Positions 1 through 11,956 are shown, numbered from the stretch's first letter. The stretch is DNA of 64,000 bases from Gymnorhina tibicen (GCA_013399875.1 VXAZ01002107.1:181409-245408); one strand, 5' to 3'. Translations and numbers: made by a program. The notes: a model not told the origin generated them from the letters alone.

Positions 1-85
1 AGACTGTCAAGAAACAGCTACAGAAGCTCCTAGCCACAGGAGCCACTTGGAAGTTACAAAGAGCAATCTGAACTTCAGGGTAACA

Positions 86-445
86 AAAGCTGAAAACAAC
101 AAAAAGTGCCCCAAGATATAACAAACCCTACAAGCAAACAGCAAAACCCAAAGAAAACCTCACCCCCCAAAAAGCCTGCCTGTCTAAATAATTCACAAAC
201 AGTCAAAAAAACAAAAAGGGAACCACCCACTTCCCCAGACTGCCAGAAATGGAGGGGAAAGACAACAACAACAAAGTCAACAGCCATCCAAACAAACTGC
301 CCAAACCCAGGAACAATAACCCTCTCCCTCCCCAACCTGCTGAAAAGACCCACAGCAGTAATGTTCCCTGCTGAAAAGCCATCCAGAAAAAAAATTTTAG
401 AAAAAAAAAAAAAGAACAAAATAAAGACAGAAGCCAAACAATAGT
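86..445. repeat. A/C-rich, T-depleted low-complexity tract
   Basis: About 360 bases are dominated by A and C on the + strand. In the three 60-base rows 181-360 I counted 21 T in 180 bases. The tract ends in long A runs near 388-418. Both strands stay free of stop codons over most of it, which follows from the skewed composition and does not indicate coding. No known repeat family was recognised. It could be a degenerate purine/pyrimidine-skewed satellite or an old retroposon tail. Confidence 0.6.
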
Positions 446-3400
446 TTGTTGGTTTCTTGGAAATATTTATGAACAATATTCAGAGGAAATGTTCTCAAGG
501 GGAAGTCACGTAACCAAGTACAGAACCCATGCAGAGATTGGGAAAACAGATGGATCTTGCTCTCCAGAGGGGATTTCTGATGCTTAACAAGTCCAAAGCC
601 ATCCATTCATTCCTACCACGCACATACATCAAGGCTCTGACAAAGAACAACCTCATACCTTACTTACTGGCACTCTTGATGAGACACTTTAGCTGGCAAA
701 GCTTTGATTTATCAACTCAAGAGCTGACTGATGCCAGTAGAGTCATCCAGTTTTCAAAGGGTTTTCCAATCCATTTTCTTTTTTCAGCTGAAAATTTCAA
801 ATGTTCTTTAACTAAATACCAATAGGATGGTTTGCTGTTAATGGTCCTTGCAAGAGAGAATTTTGCACCAGAGGAGACCATTTTTGCACAGAAAGTAACA
901 GACCACAAGACAGGTATCAATAAGTTTGAATAAAATAAGGCAATAGTGATGAATTCTGGTCCATGAAAAGATATCTTTGTCATCTAGCATCCATTTGAAG
1001 AAAATGTAGTTAAGCACTGGGTTCATATGAAGATTTTAGTATTGTGTTGTTTTAATGTTTTGTTTGACCACAGGTAGGAAATAATTATTCAGAGGATATC
1101 ACATTAGAGCACCTCTTCATAAAATCGACCTTCCATGTCCTTAATCAATACTGACATTAAAAACCTCACTGGGAGCTTCTGAACAAGCAGGGACCATACT
1201 CCAAATGTCTACTGGGGAAATAATAAATAAACAAATTCCACCTGGAATAAAACGCCAGCCTCAAGGGGCTGCTTGAAGTCTCTGTCGACACCCACACAGT
1301 TTCCCATGTATTGGTAATTAGTGGTGCTACTCCCAGCCACAGAAGACAATTTATTTGGAGGTCTAATTGGCATCTTTAGCACTTGTTATTGTCTCTTCTC
1401 CCTGAATTTTGGCAGCTGAGGTGACAAGTGGCCATCCTCTCTTTTGCATCCCCCTGGAGCTGTGCAGGTGGGACCCCCAGCGTCGTTTCACACCCGACTG
1501 GGGCAGGACAGCATTCCACTGCACAAACACAGGCTGAGTTCTTCCTGCAGTGTTCTGTGCCCAGCAGGTAGAAATAAATCTGAGGTTGCTCCTGGGTGTC
1601 TCCAATTGCTACGCCAGCAAAGCCCCAGTAATGAATGCCCAGAATCTGAGGCATGTCCTCCTGCCTCCACTCACAGCAAACACAGGAAACAACTCTTTTT
1701 GTAACTGCGTCTGAAAACCCTTTGCTGGTTTTCCTTATAATTTGGCTTCAGACAGGCCTCCTTAGGACTGGGGTCCTTGTCCCCCTCAGCATCCCCCTGC
1801 GAGCAGAGCTGCATTACTGTGGGTCCTGGGACACGTTCCATTTCCCAGAGTGAGAGATCTGCTTACAGGACACCCAAGCGCACATGACATGGGTTTGGAG
1901 ACTTGTTTACAGTGAGTAAACCCAGCAGCCTAGGCAGACCTGTTGGGACATTTATAATTGTGTCACCAGGCTATGCGAGCCCTGTCCAAGAGCAGGACAG
2001 GCTGTCCTCTGCCCTTCCCAGCCTCTTACCCACATCCTTAATTGGAGGGTGATATCACTGCTTTGACCTACTCTTCTTTAGCAAAAGAATAACATGCTTG
2101 CATCTGTCACAAATGCACTGAGGCAAATGTGCTGATTGTCACGAGGAATATTTGATTCGGGACTTTTGGCCTCAAGAAAGCCACATGATCTCTAAGGAAA
2201 TTTAAATAAATTCCAGGCAAGTCTCCACGCACCCCCATATGCAGCCAGCCAGTACTCATCAATCTTAGGAGCCATTTAAAAGTTCTGCCAGAATAAAAAC
2301 CTGATTTTATTAACATTTTAAATATACTGAACATTTTATATCCTGAATTAAGTTTCCAGAAGACATTCCCACTATGATAATAATCTTTTATCTCTAAGTA
2401 ATTCTTATTTTTCATTCACAAGTTACAGTACTATTGAGTCTCTTACAGCGCATTTTTCTTAAGTTCCCCAAGTGTTTAAGCCAGGGAAGAAGGGAAGGTC
2501 AAAAGAAACTAAGCAACTTGCTGAAGGTCCCTAAAAAAAAAAGAAGAGGTAAGAAAACCCAGGTGTCTCCTGGGTTTTGGATTGGTTCAGCAATCTTGTA
2601 AACAGATTCATTTTACTGTCCTTCAAAGGTCAAAGCCAAAAAGAGGTTGCAAGGAGACAATAAAAATATATGTACACAGAAAACTTTGCACACCAAACCT
2701 AGAGTTATATAGATGTTTAAAGAGCCTGAATAAAAGCACTCTCACTTGTTGACCATCAGAGCTCAGAGCTCTCGTGTTTTAGGAAACACAGATCCCTTCT
2801 AGGTGTCCCCACAAGACTTGGTGTTGTACAACTGTTGAGAGAAAAAACCCCACCCACCTCTTGAGTAGTACCAAAATTATTCTTTTTGGCAAGTTGCATA
2901 AAACCTGGTCCTGTTGATGCTCGAGCAGGGAGTCTCAGGCACCAGAGTCAAACCTTGGCCAGATGGACCATCAGAAGTGAGCATGGAAACTCAGCACCTC
3001 TAAAGCCTTCCAAAGGATTACCATCTTCTTGAAGAGTTTGTTTTCCTCAAAGAATAAGAAGTTTGACTCCTTTGCTAAGGTAAAATAAACGAATAAGAAC
3101 GCCCCCAAACCAGAGAACAAAAGCCAAACCCCACCTTTGAGTCAGAAATCTCCTGTAACTCTGCACTGGAGAGAGCCCAAGGGTCTAAACATCCCTGCTC
3201 ACCCCGAAGGCAGATACCTGAGGGCACCTGTGAAGCAGCACAGGAGCAGAGGGCATGAGGAAAAGCAGAGCACTTTTAAGACTCAACAGCCAATGACTCA
3301 GCCTGCTGTGACAGGGCAGCAGCCAAATTCTCTGATATCCAGAAGTCCAGCCTCCACAGCACCAAATGAGAGCTGGGAGAGCTCTCATCCCAGATGGTGC

Positions 3401-3544
3401 ACTCAGATGTGCCCTCTGCAATCTCTTGAGTTCTCAAAAAGCTCATGCAATTTTATTGTAAGCTTTTTCACACTTTAGGACAGGCTAACAGGGCATCCAT
3501 TATTTTACCTCCCTTCCATGTCCTTTCTCTGTCTCCCCTGACAG
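446..3544. other. No recognised gene; one possible SINE relic
   Basis: Low-CpG DNA without a recognisable coding region, RNA gene or CR1 piece. Short open frames around 1363-1853 lie in a somewhat GC-richer patch but lack convincing splice sites or familiar motifs. The only repeat-like signal is the possible MIR near 2490-2575. Confidence 0.5.
2490..2575 (-). mobile_element. Possible ancient MIR/CORE-SINE relic
   Basis: Read on the + strand, the segment has the order seen in the reverse complement of MIR. An 'aaactaagcaacttgctgaaggtc' type block corresponds to MIR 'gaggttaagtaacttgcccaaggtc', and about 30 bases later comes 'aacccaggtgtctcc', resembling 'aacccaggcagtctggctcc'. MIR copies are old in all amniotes and usually this degraded in birds. 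The assignment comes from pattern memory only; a profile search would decide it. Confidence 0.4.
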
Positions 3545-3793
3545 GATGGGAACACCTCCCATGCCAGGGAGCATTTCCAGCCATGTTGAACACCCACACT
3601 CAGCAGCAATGGGAGGTCGCTGCACACAGTCAGTACAGCTGCTTGAGTCAGAGCTTGGCTTTCCACATGAAAGCTTCCTGCAGGCTCTAATTCCACTCTC
3701 CTTGGCCCAGCTCCTTAGAACCTCACAGCCCAGCAAGGCTCAATCCTCCCCAAAAGCTTCAGGAATTTGTGAGAGGAGGAACCTGCTGCCACC
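3545..3793 (+). other. Candidate exon, 249 nt, fully open, ATG one base in
   Basis: Preceded by a roughly 45-base pyrimidine tract ending in CAG at 3544, one of the best 3' splice sites in the window. It is followed by ACC|GTGAGT at 3793/3794. One frame is open throughout and starts with ATG at 3546, reading MGTPPMPGSISS and continuing Ser/Pro-rich for 82 codons plus two bases. The outgoing phase (CC left over) is satisfied by the first base of the candidate at 8027. I recognise no domain. It may be a noncoding RNA exon or a decoy, and no family support is available. Confidence 0.22.
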
Positions 3794-3894
3794 GTGAGTT
3801 TTTACAAGCCCTGGATTGCAACACTCAGAGCAGCTCTGAACAAGGTGGCACAGCTGATCCTCACACCCTGATCCTCTTCCTAAAGCTGTTTCAG

Positions 3895-3945
3895 CAGTGA
3901 GGAACACCACAGTTGAATGCTGGGAAGGTTTCCCTCTGGGAGAAG
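3895..3945 (+). other. Candidate small exon, 51 nt
   Basis: A reasonable acceptor (cctcttcctaaagctgtttcag) is followed 51 bases later by GAAG|GTAAAG. Only one frame is open, and its phase does not fit the neighbouring candidate at 3545-3793. It is therefore more likely a decoy, or part of a noncoding transcript, than part of the same coding chain. Confidence 0.1.
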
Positions 3946-4841
3946 GTAAAGGCAACTCGTGGTCTTTGATGACATGACTGTGGCACTGGGTGTTTCAGGT
4001 CTCTTGGTGCAGAGGTTTAGCTGTAACTCAGTTTATCAGAGTCAGCTGCCTCCATCCCACCAGATTCTTCTGGCAGGGACATGCTCCAGGAAGGGACATT
4101 CCGTTTGGATGGATAAACAGTCACGGTTGCCAGCAGGAGAGATTAACTGCTGAGGTGAAAAGGTTGTCAGCAAAGCTGTGCTGAATGTTTTCTGTGCAAC
4201 CTGAGCCTCAGCCACTGTCCTACAAGCCCAGGTGAGCACAGGAGGAACCACAGCCCGGGTTGGTTTGGAGATGCACCATTTCCTCACAAACAGGGATTTG
4301 GTTTCAAGACACCAGCTTTGTAATAAAATGCTCAACAGCAAGTGAGATTTATGTTAAAATAGGCGAAGTGTTGAATGGTTAAATCCAGCTGTGGCAGCTG
4401 ATGAACATCACATCTTGACAAGTGCTACTTCTTCAGAAGCCACTTTGCAACCCCAAAGTTTCCACAATTAAGGACACATAAGGGCAGCATTTCACAGAAA
4501 TGCATGAATTTTGAAAGACTTCTTTTGCTTGTCTTCCAAGGGGGAAGGACACAAGCTGGGTAGCTGTTGGTTTCTGTTATGAAACTTTACTACATCTGAA
4601 GTTTTGAGTCCCATGTGTGTGCTGGCTTTTCCCTGCTGCAGCTAATCCAACAGCTCAACACCCCAACAAAACACCGACCCTGGGTGCTTGCTGTACTTGC
4701 CACCACTCTCCTGGCAGAGCGACAGGATCAGTCCAAGGAGTCAGATTTGGGAACTGGAGGAGGGAAGAGTGAATGGAAATAGATGCAGCATTATTCACAT
4801 GGCTAAAATGTACCCGGAAGTTTCCCATGCTTGCCTTCCTT

Positions 4842-4873
<32 letters not shown>

Positions 4874-4876
4874 TAA
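4842..4876. repeat. (ATAC)n/(AT)n microsatellite
   Basis: Six or so perfect ATAC units run directly into an AT dinucleotide run ending before 'aaaataaag'. The compound simple repeat is likely polymorphic in length. Confidence 0.95.
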
Positions 4877-5076
4877 AATAAAGCTTGGCAGCAGTTCCGA
4901 CCTAAGATTAAAATAGTGTCTTTGTGTCATCCCAAAGCAAGAGCAGAGGGCATGTCTGTGCTTTGACAGCTTCTCTGCCTCTGCTGCCAGCACAGACTGT
5001 GCAGGCTCCAGCTCCTCCTGGACAAGCAGGAGCCAAGAAAGTTCCTTTTCCATAGCCATTATTTGGAGACATTTGT

Positions 5077-5240
5077 AGAATCAGAGAATCCAGAATGGTT
5101 TGGGTTGGAAGGAACCTTAAAACTCCTTCAATTCCAGCCCAACATGGGCAGGCACACCTTCCACTAGCCCAGGTTTTTCCAAGCCTGGTCCAGCCTGGCC
5201 TTGAACACTTCATGAAGTCCACAGCTTCAAGCTCTTCCCT
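5077..5240 (-). mobile_element. CR1: CR1 LINE 3' end fragment
   Basis: On the + strand it begins 'agaatcagagaatcc', a decayed copy of the octamer tail, and continues with 'tggtttgggttggaaggaacc', a hallmark of the reverse complement of the CR1 3' UTR. It then follows the usual 'ccttccactag..cagg' and 'ctggccttgaacactt' blocks. It stops near 'ccacagcttc', so about 160 bases survive. It is non-coding and 5'-truncated like most CR1 copies. Confidence 0.93.
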
Positions 5241-6159
5241 CAGACATGCTTTGCTTGGTTGGGAAGGCTTGGTTTGGGAGATTTTTAAAACCAGCTACCA
5301 GTTCCTAAGCTCAGGGGTGATAACCTGCACTACACACAAGTCCAGATGGAGAAGATCCACTTCAGGTGGTAGCAATAACCTGCAGGAGTGTTCACTTCAT
5401 CCCAGAGGAGTTATGAAACATGCAGTCAGCTTCTTTAGAGTTGCTATTGCAAGAGAATCTGGCTTTTCATTTAGAAATAGATTTATTTCCACAACTATGA
5501 GGGCCTGAGTGTTTGAGAACAAGAATTTAATGTTCACAAGCCAATAAGCAAATAAAGACCCTGAGGTTTCTTTGTATTTAGAAGCAAAAAAAAAAAAATT
5601 ATGACTGAGGCCTGACTCATAATTTTCAAATTCCTGGAGGCAGCAAACTCAGTATTCTGTAGTCTCTTGTGGATTGGGATGTTCATGAGTTTCTTTGTGC
5701 GTAGCTGACAGAAGTTTCACATGAGCCTTTCAACCCCATTGCCGTGCTCCATGGAAATCTGTTCCATTGAATGCAGTCCAGGAAAACTGGTCTGTGACTT
5801 CCACAGGAGATGCTCATGAATAATACATGTAGCTGTTTTCAGCAAATCCAAACCTCTAATGAAAAGCAAAGGCATATTCCCAGTTTGAGCTCTGCTGAGC
5901 ACCAGATCAGACCCTGACGATGCAAATCATGGCCAGGGGCAGAATGCAGGCCTTCAGCCTGCCTTAACCTGGAGCACAAAGCCAAAGGCTTCACTTTAAA
6001 TGTGCTGCTTCACCTTTTAGAACAGGGATTTATAGATATTGGCTTATACTATTGGATGTTCTCTTCAGTACAATCAGCACAGAGGGTTTTTTTGTATGCA
6101 TTGCTGCATAAAGATTTTTTAAGCAAGATTTTTTTAATGCATTTTTTATGCATATAATT
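5241..6159. other. No recognised feature
   Basis: Between two CR1 pieces there is AT-leaning DNA with an A run at 5588-5599 and T-rich stretches around 6085-6150, including an ATGCAT-T5-ATGCAT-like mini palindrome near 6137-6152. No gene, RNA or mobile element is apparent. Confidence 0.5.
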
Positions 6160-6302
6160 ATAGGCTTACAGACTGGTTTGGGTTGGAAGGGACCTTAAAG
6201 ATCATCTCGTTCCACTCTCTGCCATGGGCAGGGACACCTTCCACTCTCTGGTTGCTCCAAGCTCCGTCCAACCTGGCCTTTGAACACTTTCAGGGATGGG
6301 AT
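6160..6302 (-). mobile_element. CR1: CR1 LINE 3' end fragment
   Basis: Contains 'tggtttgggttggaaggg', 'accttaaagatcatct', 'gccatgggcagggacacc' and 'aacctggcctttgaacact', all in the order of the CR1 3' UTR reverse complement. About 140 bases remain. Similarity to the canonical form is high apart from a few indels. Confidence 0.95.
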
Positions 6303-8026
6303 GTAAATTTTTTTTTATACATATACAAAATATTTTTCATCTCCACTGCTGCCCCACATCAAATACCTGAGGCCATTCAGTGCTTTAGGAACAGGAGTCT
6401 AGAGGAGTTTCAGACTTACATAGGCACTGGGTGGGAGTACCTGACCCCCCCCAGGATGTCCCCTACCCAAAGCCTTGACCACACAGAGCAGCCTCTCAGC
6501 GTGTCCCCGGGAGCGCCCCTGCCCCACATGGTGGAGTAGGCTGGGTTTAGGCATCTCTGTCTGGGGAGAGAGGGCCAGAATCAGGGCTGATAGGTTTGCT
6601 ATGCCCCAGGTATCTCTGTTCCTTGCCCAGCTGTTATTCCAGATTGTGCTGGGGGCCATCTTCATCCCAACTGCCCAGCACTCTCCAGAGCCCTGCAAAC
6701 TGATAAGGCTGCTTCATGATCTATGGCTGCTGGTTTTAATTAAAGCTGCCTCCTCTGCATCGCTCCCAGCCTTGTGCAGACAGCAGCACAAATGATTTCA
6801 GCCTCTCTGATCCAGCAGATGCCAAGCTCACAGTTATGAGTTGACATTATTCAGGAAAATTCTCCCCCGGCTCCTGCTGGCTCAAGTGAAGTTGGAAGCA
6901 GAGAACTAAGGAGAAGATATACAATGACAGCAAACTAACGCTCCACTCGTAACCCTGACTAAGCAGAAAGCTGTTTACGCACATCACCTTCAAACCTCCC
7001 CATCTCAGGAGCTCCTGGAAGGCAGCAGCAGAGGGGATGAGGAGTCAGCCCAAGTGAGCCCCTCACTTGCAGCCTCCTTCAGGGCAGCAGGCAACTCCTG
7101 GTCCCTTGAACTAACAAGACAGGTCCCAGTCAGGAGAGCACAGTGTTTCCTGTTTGTGAGAATCCATTCTTGATCCCTACTGACACATCCTGGGAGTGGG
7201 GTGCGGGTTAGGGCTCCATTTACACCTGGAGTCACTTCTGGAGCTATCATTACCTCACTCCTCTGCAGGTAGGAATGGGGACATTAATGGGCTGTGACTG
7301 CCCTGACCACTGTTCGCTGGGTCCCACAACTCTCTGCCCTGCACAAAGCCAGGCCCAGAAAGCTTTCCATGGGTACCACATGTTGTCCTCACTTTCATGC
7401 TGCTTTTACACCACATGAGGTTCAAGCAAGCCGTTTTATCTTCCAAGCACCCTGGTGGAGGGGGAAAAAGAAAAACCCCCAGAGTCCTGACCGGCATTCC
7501 AGGTGGGGATGTCCAGCACTTGGACCTTGCTTTTAGGACCACCCTTGGTAGAGATAGTACTTAAATTCTGAAGTACCAGACCATTAACAGATAATCTTGT
7601 TTGCAGAGTGGGAGGTTGTCTTCTTCCCTGTGTAATCAGAGCAGAACACAGAGCTGCCACCAGCTCATTCCTCCCAGGCTCCCCTCACCTCAGGGCTCCT
7701 AAAATTTGGATCAGAGACACCACAGCTACAGTCAACTCAACACTTGCTGTTGAGGGTCTTGGAGGGAGATGTCAGACTCTAGTGCTCTGCACCAAGACAC
7801 CTGAGTCATGCAAACATGCAAATAAGCACAAATATTAATTGATGAGAGGGCTTTATGGTCACTGCAGGATTGCAGGCTGCTTCAGCTCTTTCATGTGTGG
7901 GATGTGCAGTGTCTTATTTCTCTCATGTCTCCAGTGTTGTCATAGAAGCAAGCAACATATTTTCTGGTACAGATCTACTCTGGTACATCCCAACTGGTAC
8001 ATTTTGTGCTTTGTTTCTGTCTCCAG

Positions 8027-8141
8027 AGGACAAGAACAACCATCTCGAACCTATGTGAACTTTGAGGATGTTGCAGCATGCTGGGTGTTTTCAAAGGACC
8101 TGTGGTATCTGTCTCCAGGGAACAGATTGAAATGGCAGGGG
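8027..8141 (+). other. Candidate exon, 115 nt, with a KRAB-A-like string
   Basis: The acceptor is 'tgtgctttgtttctgtctccag' ending at 8026 and the donor is GGGG|GTGAGT at 8141/8142. After one base the frame is open for 38 codons and ends in phase 0. It includes VNFEDVA, FSKDLW and LSPGNR, in the order of the KRAB-A box (V-F-E-D-V-A, F-S-x-E-x-W, L-x-P-x-x-R). Spacing between the blocks differs by one or two residues and the usual L-Y-R-D-V-M end is absent, so this is at best a degenerate match. Its phases fit the candidates at 3545-3793 and 9630-9765. Confidence 0.22.
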
Positions 8142-9056
8142 GTGAGTGGTTGTACCAGACAGTGACGCTGCTCCATGGGCTTGGACTGTTAATGCAAAAG
8201 ATAAACAATTAATTTATGTGAAAATACAAAATATTTTTAGAAATTATTTGTACAGTCAGCCTTTAATAGAGGTGGAGGGGAAAGATTTTTCAAGACTACA
8301 ATTGACATGGAGTTTGACTCAAATGAAGAAGCTGAACAAGCCAAAATTCACACTTATGGTTTGTTTCTTCATTTAAGGCTTGAAAGCTACATAAAAATGG
8401 GTACAGCTCTGAAATCTTTTCCCACCATGGAAATCAAAGTGATTCAAATCCAGTTAATTCCTAGGTTCTGTGGCCAGTTTGCCCACACTTGTGGCACTCA
8501 GTGATCCCACAGAAACACAGCTCAAAGCTGGGTGCCTGACCCAGGGCCCTGAGCTCCAGTTGTGCTTCAAAGGGAAGCCTGCTAAGAAGGTGGATCTGGA
8601 GACACAAGTCTGCTCCTCACCCCTGGGAGGGTGTCCCTTGTTACACCCAGCTGGGAGACAGGGTCCCTGTGCTTCAGCTGGGGACCAACCCCCCCAGCCT
8701 TTGCTCAAAGCTGGATGTTGTGATGACTCAAATGAGCATTTCTGCCTGTGGTCTATCAGGAGCTGCACACTCTGATCTCTGTGTGTCCTAGCTGAGGAAA
8801 CGTTTTCCATAACATACGGAGCTCCAATCTATGTTTATAACAAGGCATGTCACTTAACAGTACAGCACTTCCCCCCATGTCAAAGAGAAAACAACCACCC
8901 AGGAGATAAAATGCTACTCAGAGCTATCTCAGAACCAAATGGTTTTCTTCCCAGTGAAAGGAAAATGCAGTATGATTAGGACTGCCAGCCTGAACACAGA
9001 GCTCCATGCAAAATTCATACAAATTGGGTTTCCTGGGTCCCTTTCTTCCTTCTCAC

Positions 9057-9139
9057 CTAGGCACCTTGTACAAAAGCATCAAAGCACAGTCAGCAGCACC
9101 CAGCTGGTCCAGTCCCTTCACCAGGAACATCCCCTCATC
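9057..9139 (-). other. Candidate minus-strand exon, 83 nt
   Basis: On the minus strand 'gagctctgcag' precedes the segment and CTAG|GTGAGA follows it, a strong donor. The frame beginning DEGMFLVKGLDQLGAADC is open for all 27 codons. The acceptor pyrimidine tract is short and I recognise no domain. It lies inside a longer region that is also open on the + strand, so chance is a real possibility. Confidence 0.15.
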
Positions 9140-9629
9140 CTGCAGAGCTCAGATGGATGGAGACACTGGCCCTCTCCAGACGCAGCAGGACACTCTGCAA
9201 GCAGGCATTTCCTCTGAGCTCTTCCTGGCCAGATATTTGCAGTTCTCCCGTGCCCTCAAAAAGATGCTGGTTCCCCTCTCACACCACTGCTCACACTCGT
9301 GGTGTCTCTGCAGGCACTTATCAAGCTGTGCCATCCCTCCATGGGCTCAGCCTGGGAAGAGCTTCCATCTATACTGGCAGGAGTCCTTGGGAGTTCTGCT
9401 TTCTGCTGCCCCTCCTCTGCACCTCCCTGAGGTTATGCTGGCAGTTCCACATGGCTCTGAGAGCACCCACTCCCCCAAATAATCTTTTCCTGGCTGAAAA
9501 GAACACCCTCCTACCCTTGGAAGGGTGCCAGTAGCTTTCCATATCTCCAGCCACCGCCTGGGATCACCTCCGTCTGCAGCAGCTTTGGGGTGAATCCAAA
9601 CTTGGGTAAAGTGCTCTTGCTTTTTCCAG

Positions 9630-9765
9630 GAAAAAGCTCTTGTGCTTCCCTCTGACATAAAAGATGATGGTTGGGGCTCTTCTGGAGACACAGATGATCC
9701 TAACTACAGTTACAGCTCCTATTTTAGCAAACTTAACTTTGGTTCTCCACATAAATCCTCCTCAG
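9630..9765 (+). other. Candidate exon leading into a CR1
   Basis: A clear acceptor (ctcttgctttttccag) ends at 9629. The following frame, in phase 0, reads EKALVLPSDIKDDGWGSS and continues hydrophilic, rich in D, S, Y and G. The only nearby donor, TCAG|GTCCAA at 9765/9766, is weak. Otherwise the frame remains open past 9828 into a CR1 fragment and stops at about 9989. The incoming phase fits the donor at 8141. No family was recognised. Confidence 0.2.
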
Positions 9766-9827
9766 GTCCAACCTTCATGTTTGTCTTTTGTGAGGAAACG
9801 TCACTTGTCTCTGTCCTACCTAAAAAT

Positions 9828-10128
9828 AGATGGAGAGGGGTAAAGATGGAGCAGGGCCTTCTCAGTGGTGCCAGGACAAGAGGCAACAGGCACAAAGTGA
9901 AATATATGAAATTCCACCTAAACATAATAAGAACTTGTTTGTTATGCAAGTGGATGGACAAGGCAGCAGGTTGTCAGGAGAGGCTGTGAACTATCCAACC
10001 TTGGAGAAATTCAAGCACTGCCTGGACACAGTCCTGGGCAAGCAGCTCCAGCTGGTCCAGCTTTGTGGAGGGCTGGATTAGACACCTCCAGAAACAACTG
10101 GAGAGCATCAACTGTTCTGTTCTGTGTT
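9828..10128 (+). mobile_element. CR1: CR1 LINE 3' fragment
   Basis: Shows 'cttctcagtggtgccaggac', 'gaggcaacaggcacaaa', 'gaaattccacctaaacat', 'aagcactgcctggacacag' and 'gggctggattaga' in the sense order of the CR1 3' region. It ends in 'ctgttctgttctgtg', a decayed tail. About 300 bases survive with several small indels, so this is an older copy. Confidence 0.88.
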
Positions 10129-11956
10129 CTGGTCACCTCAGCCAAAAACATCATTGTAACTTTATTGACAGGAGATGCCAACACCTTTCTGTAGCATGTG
10201 GACATGCTTCCCCATGCTTTCCCTTTTGGGAAAAAGCTTGGCTGTCCAAAGAGGCACCATAACTGTGCGCCTTTCCCTGACCCTTAAGCAAAATCTTCCC
10301 TAAACAGAAATCTAGGTCATAGTTTAATTTTCTTTTCTTTTTTTTTCATAAAGTAATGTCCCAATCATTTTTTTATTTTCTGCATGTGGCAGAAGGCAGA
10401 AATCAGGGAGGATGAAAGCCAAACATGTGAGAACTGGGAAGCAGCGTCAGATCCACTGAGTTACCTCGGGGTTGCTGTCAAATCCATTATTATTCATTAC
10501 AGTAATCTCCTGCAGACTAATGGACATGTGTCCTATTAGTCCTGCAGTCACCATGGGTAAAATAAAAAGCTTTGGACAGTTCTAGGAAGGGTCTCAGTTT
10601 CAAGCCAATTTTATATCACAGCCTATTTTTGGTCGGTGCTGCTCACTTGGGTCCTCCTCAGAGCTGCTGTTATGGGAACAGAATTTCTTCCTCAAAGATG
10701 ACCATCTCTTGTTGACTATAGCTCATGCTCTGGGTGATAAAACTGCAGGGAGTTGTATCAGAATCAGGGTGGAATCCAGACCTGAGCCCTGGTGAATTCA
10801 ATGGGGCCAGAGCTTCCTAAGTGGCTGTTCAAACAAAAATACGTATTTGGGAAATTTTATTCAAGACTACATTCAATCATGTTTCAATATTGGACACTAT
10901 TTGCTGGTGCTAACATTTTTTTTCTTAGAAAATAATCTTTTAGCAAAAACCACATCATTGTTCTGCAAAGCTTGCTGGCCTTGTGCTAATTAACCACACT
11001 TTTAGGTACACAGCATAACCTCATGCTAAGCTAAACAATGAGCAGCCTATAAATAAAAAAGAGCTACTGCTAAATTTCACGTTTGGCTTTAAACTCAAGG
11101 ACTTCCATGGGGGTAGGAGGTTGCTTCACTCAATATTTATCTCTTTAAAATTAACAGAAAGGAAAAAATAGGCCCCTCTGCCCTCGGACTGGAACATAAG
11201 GTCAGGATGACAAGTGGCATGGGCAGGGCTGGGGGAGTCTGGCAGCTCGACCATCACCATGGATGTGCTGGCAGCCCCCTGGGCTCGACACGCTGTATCC
11301 AGCAGGAAATGATACTCCCCTCGTGTCCTGAGTCACTGCCCTGAGATTTTACATCCATGACATGTTAAAAAAAAAACCAACTAAAAATAGTCTGCTCAGT
11401 CTTTCCTGTCAGTTCCTGACATGTGATTGCTAAAAACATCAGGAGAAAAATACTTGCCATTTGTTTCCAGAAGCCCTGGGGAACAGAGACGTGAAACCTG
11501 GGAGTGGCTCAGCGGCTTTCCTAGAAAATGGCCCTTGTCACACAGCCAGATATTCCATGGATCCCAGGAACTGCTGCTGGTGAAGGGACGAGGCATCCCC
11601 TCAGCCCTGATCTGTGTAGGGGTGTCTGTTCTGGCCTCTCTCTCTGCAGGCACCACTGCCATGCTTGGCCACAATGAAAGCTGTCTTTGGGCTGAAGGGA
11701 ATAGCGACCCTCAGGCTCTCTTGGTGTCCCTGCTCTCCTCTGCTCTTCCTGTGGCCCTGCTTGGCTCTCGCCAGGCTGAGGATGGACCATCTCCATAGGG
11801 AAGCTGGCACAGAACCTGCCAAAACACAGGGATGCTGAGCTGAGCCTACGGAGCTGGAGGACAGGTGGTGGCTCAGATGCCATCCCAAGGCAATGCTTTA
11901 TCTTGGATTTCTAAATTATGAACCTAGGCTTCCACAAATGGCTATTTTTGTCTCTC
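10129..11956. other. No recognised gene
   Basis: Contains a T-rich run near 10330-10350 and an A run near 11366. Otherwise it is ordinary low-CpG sequence without convincing splice-bounded frames, RNA genes or repeats that I can name. Confidence 0.5.

Noticed and set aside
8445..8460. tRNA B-box-like 'gattcaaatcc'
   Set aside because: No A box, cloverleaf or terminator T-run at the right distance.
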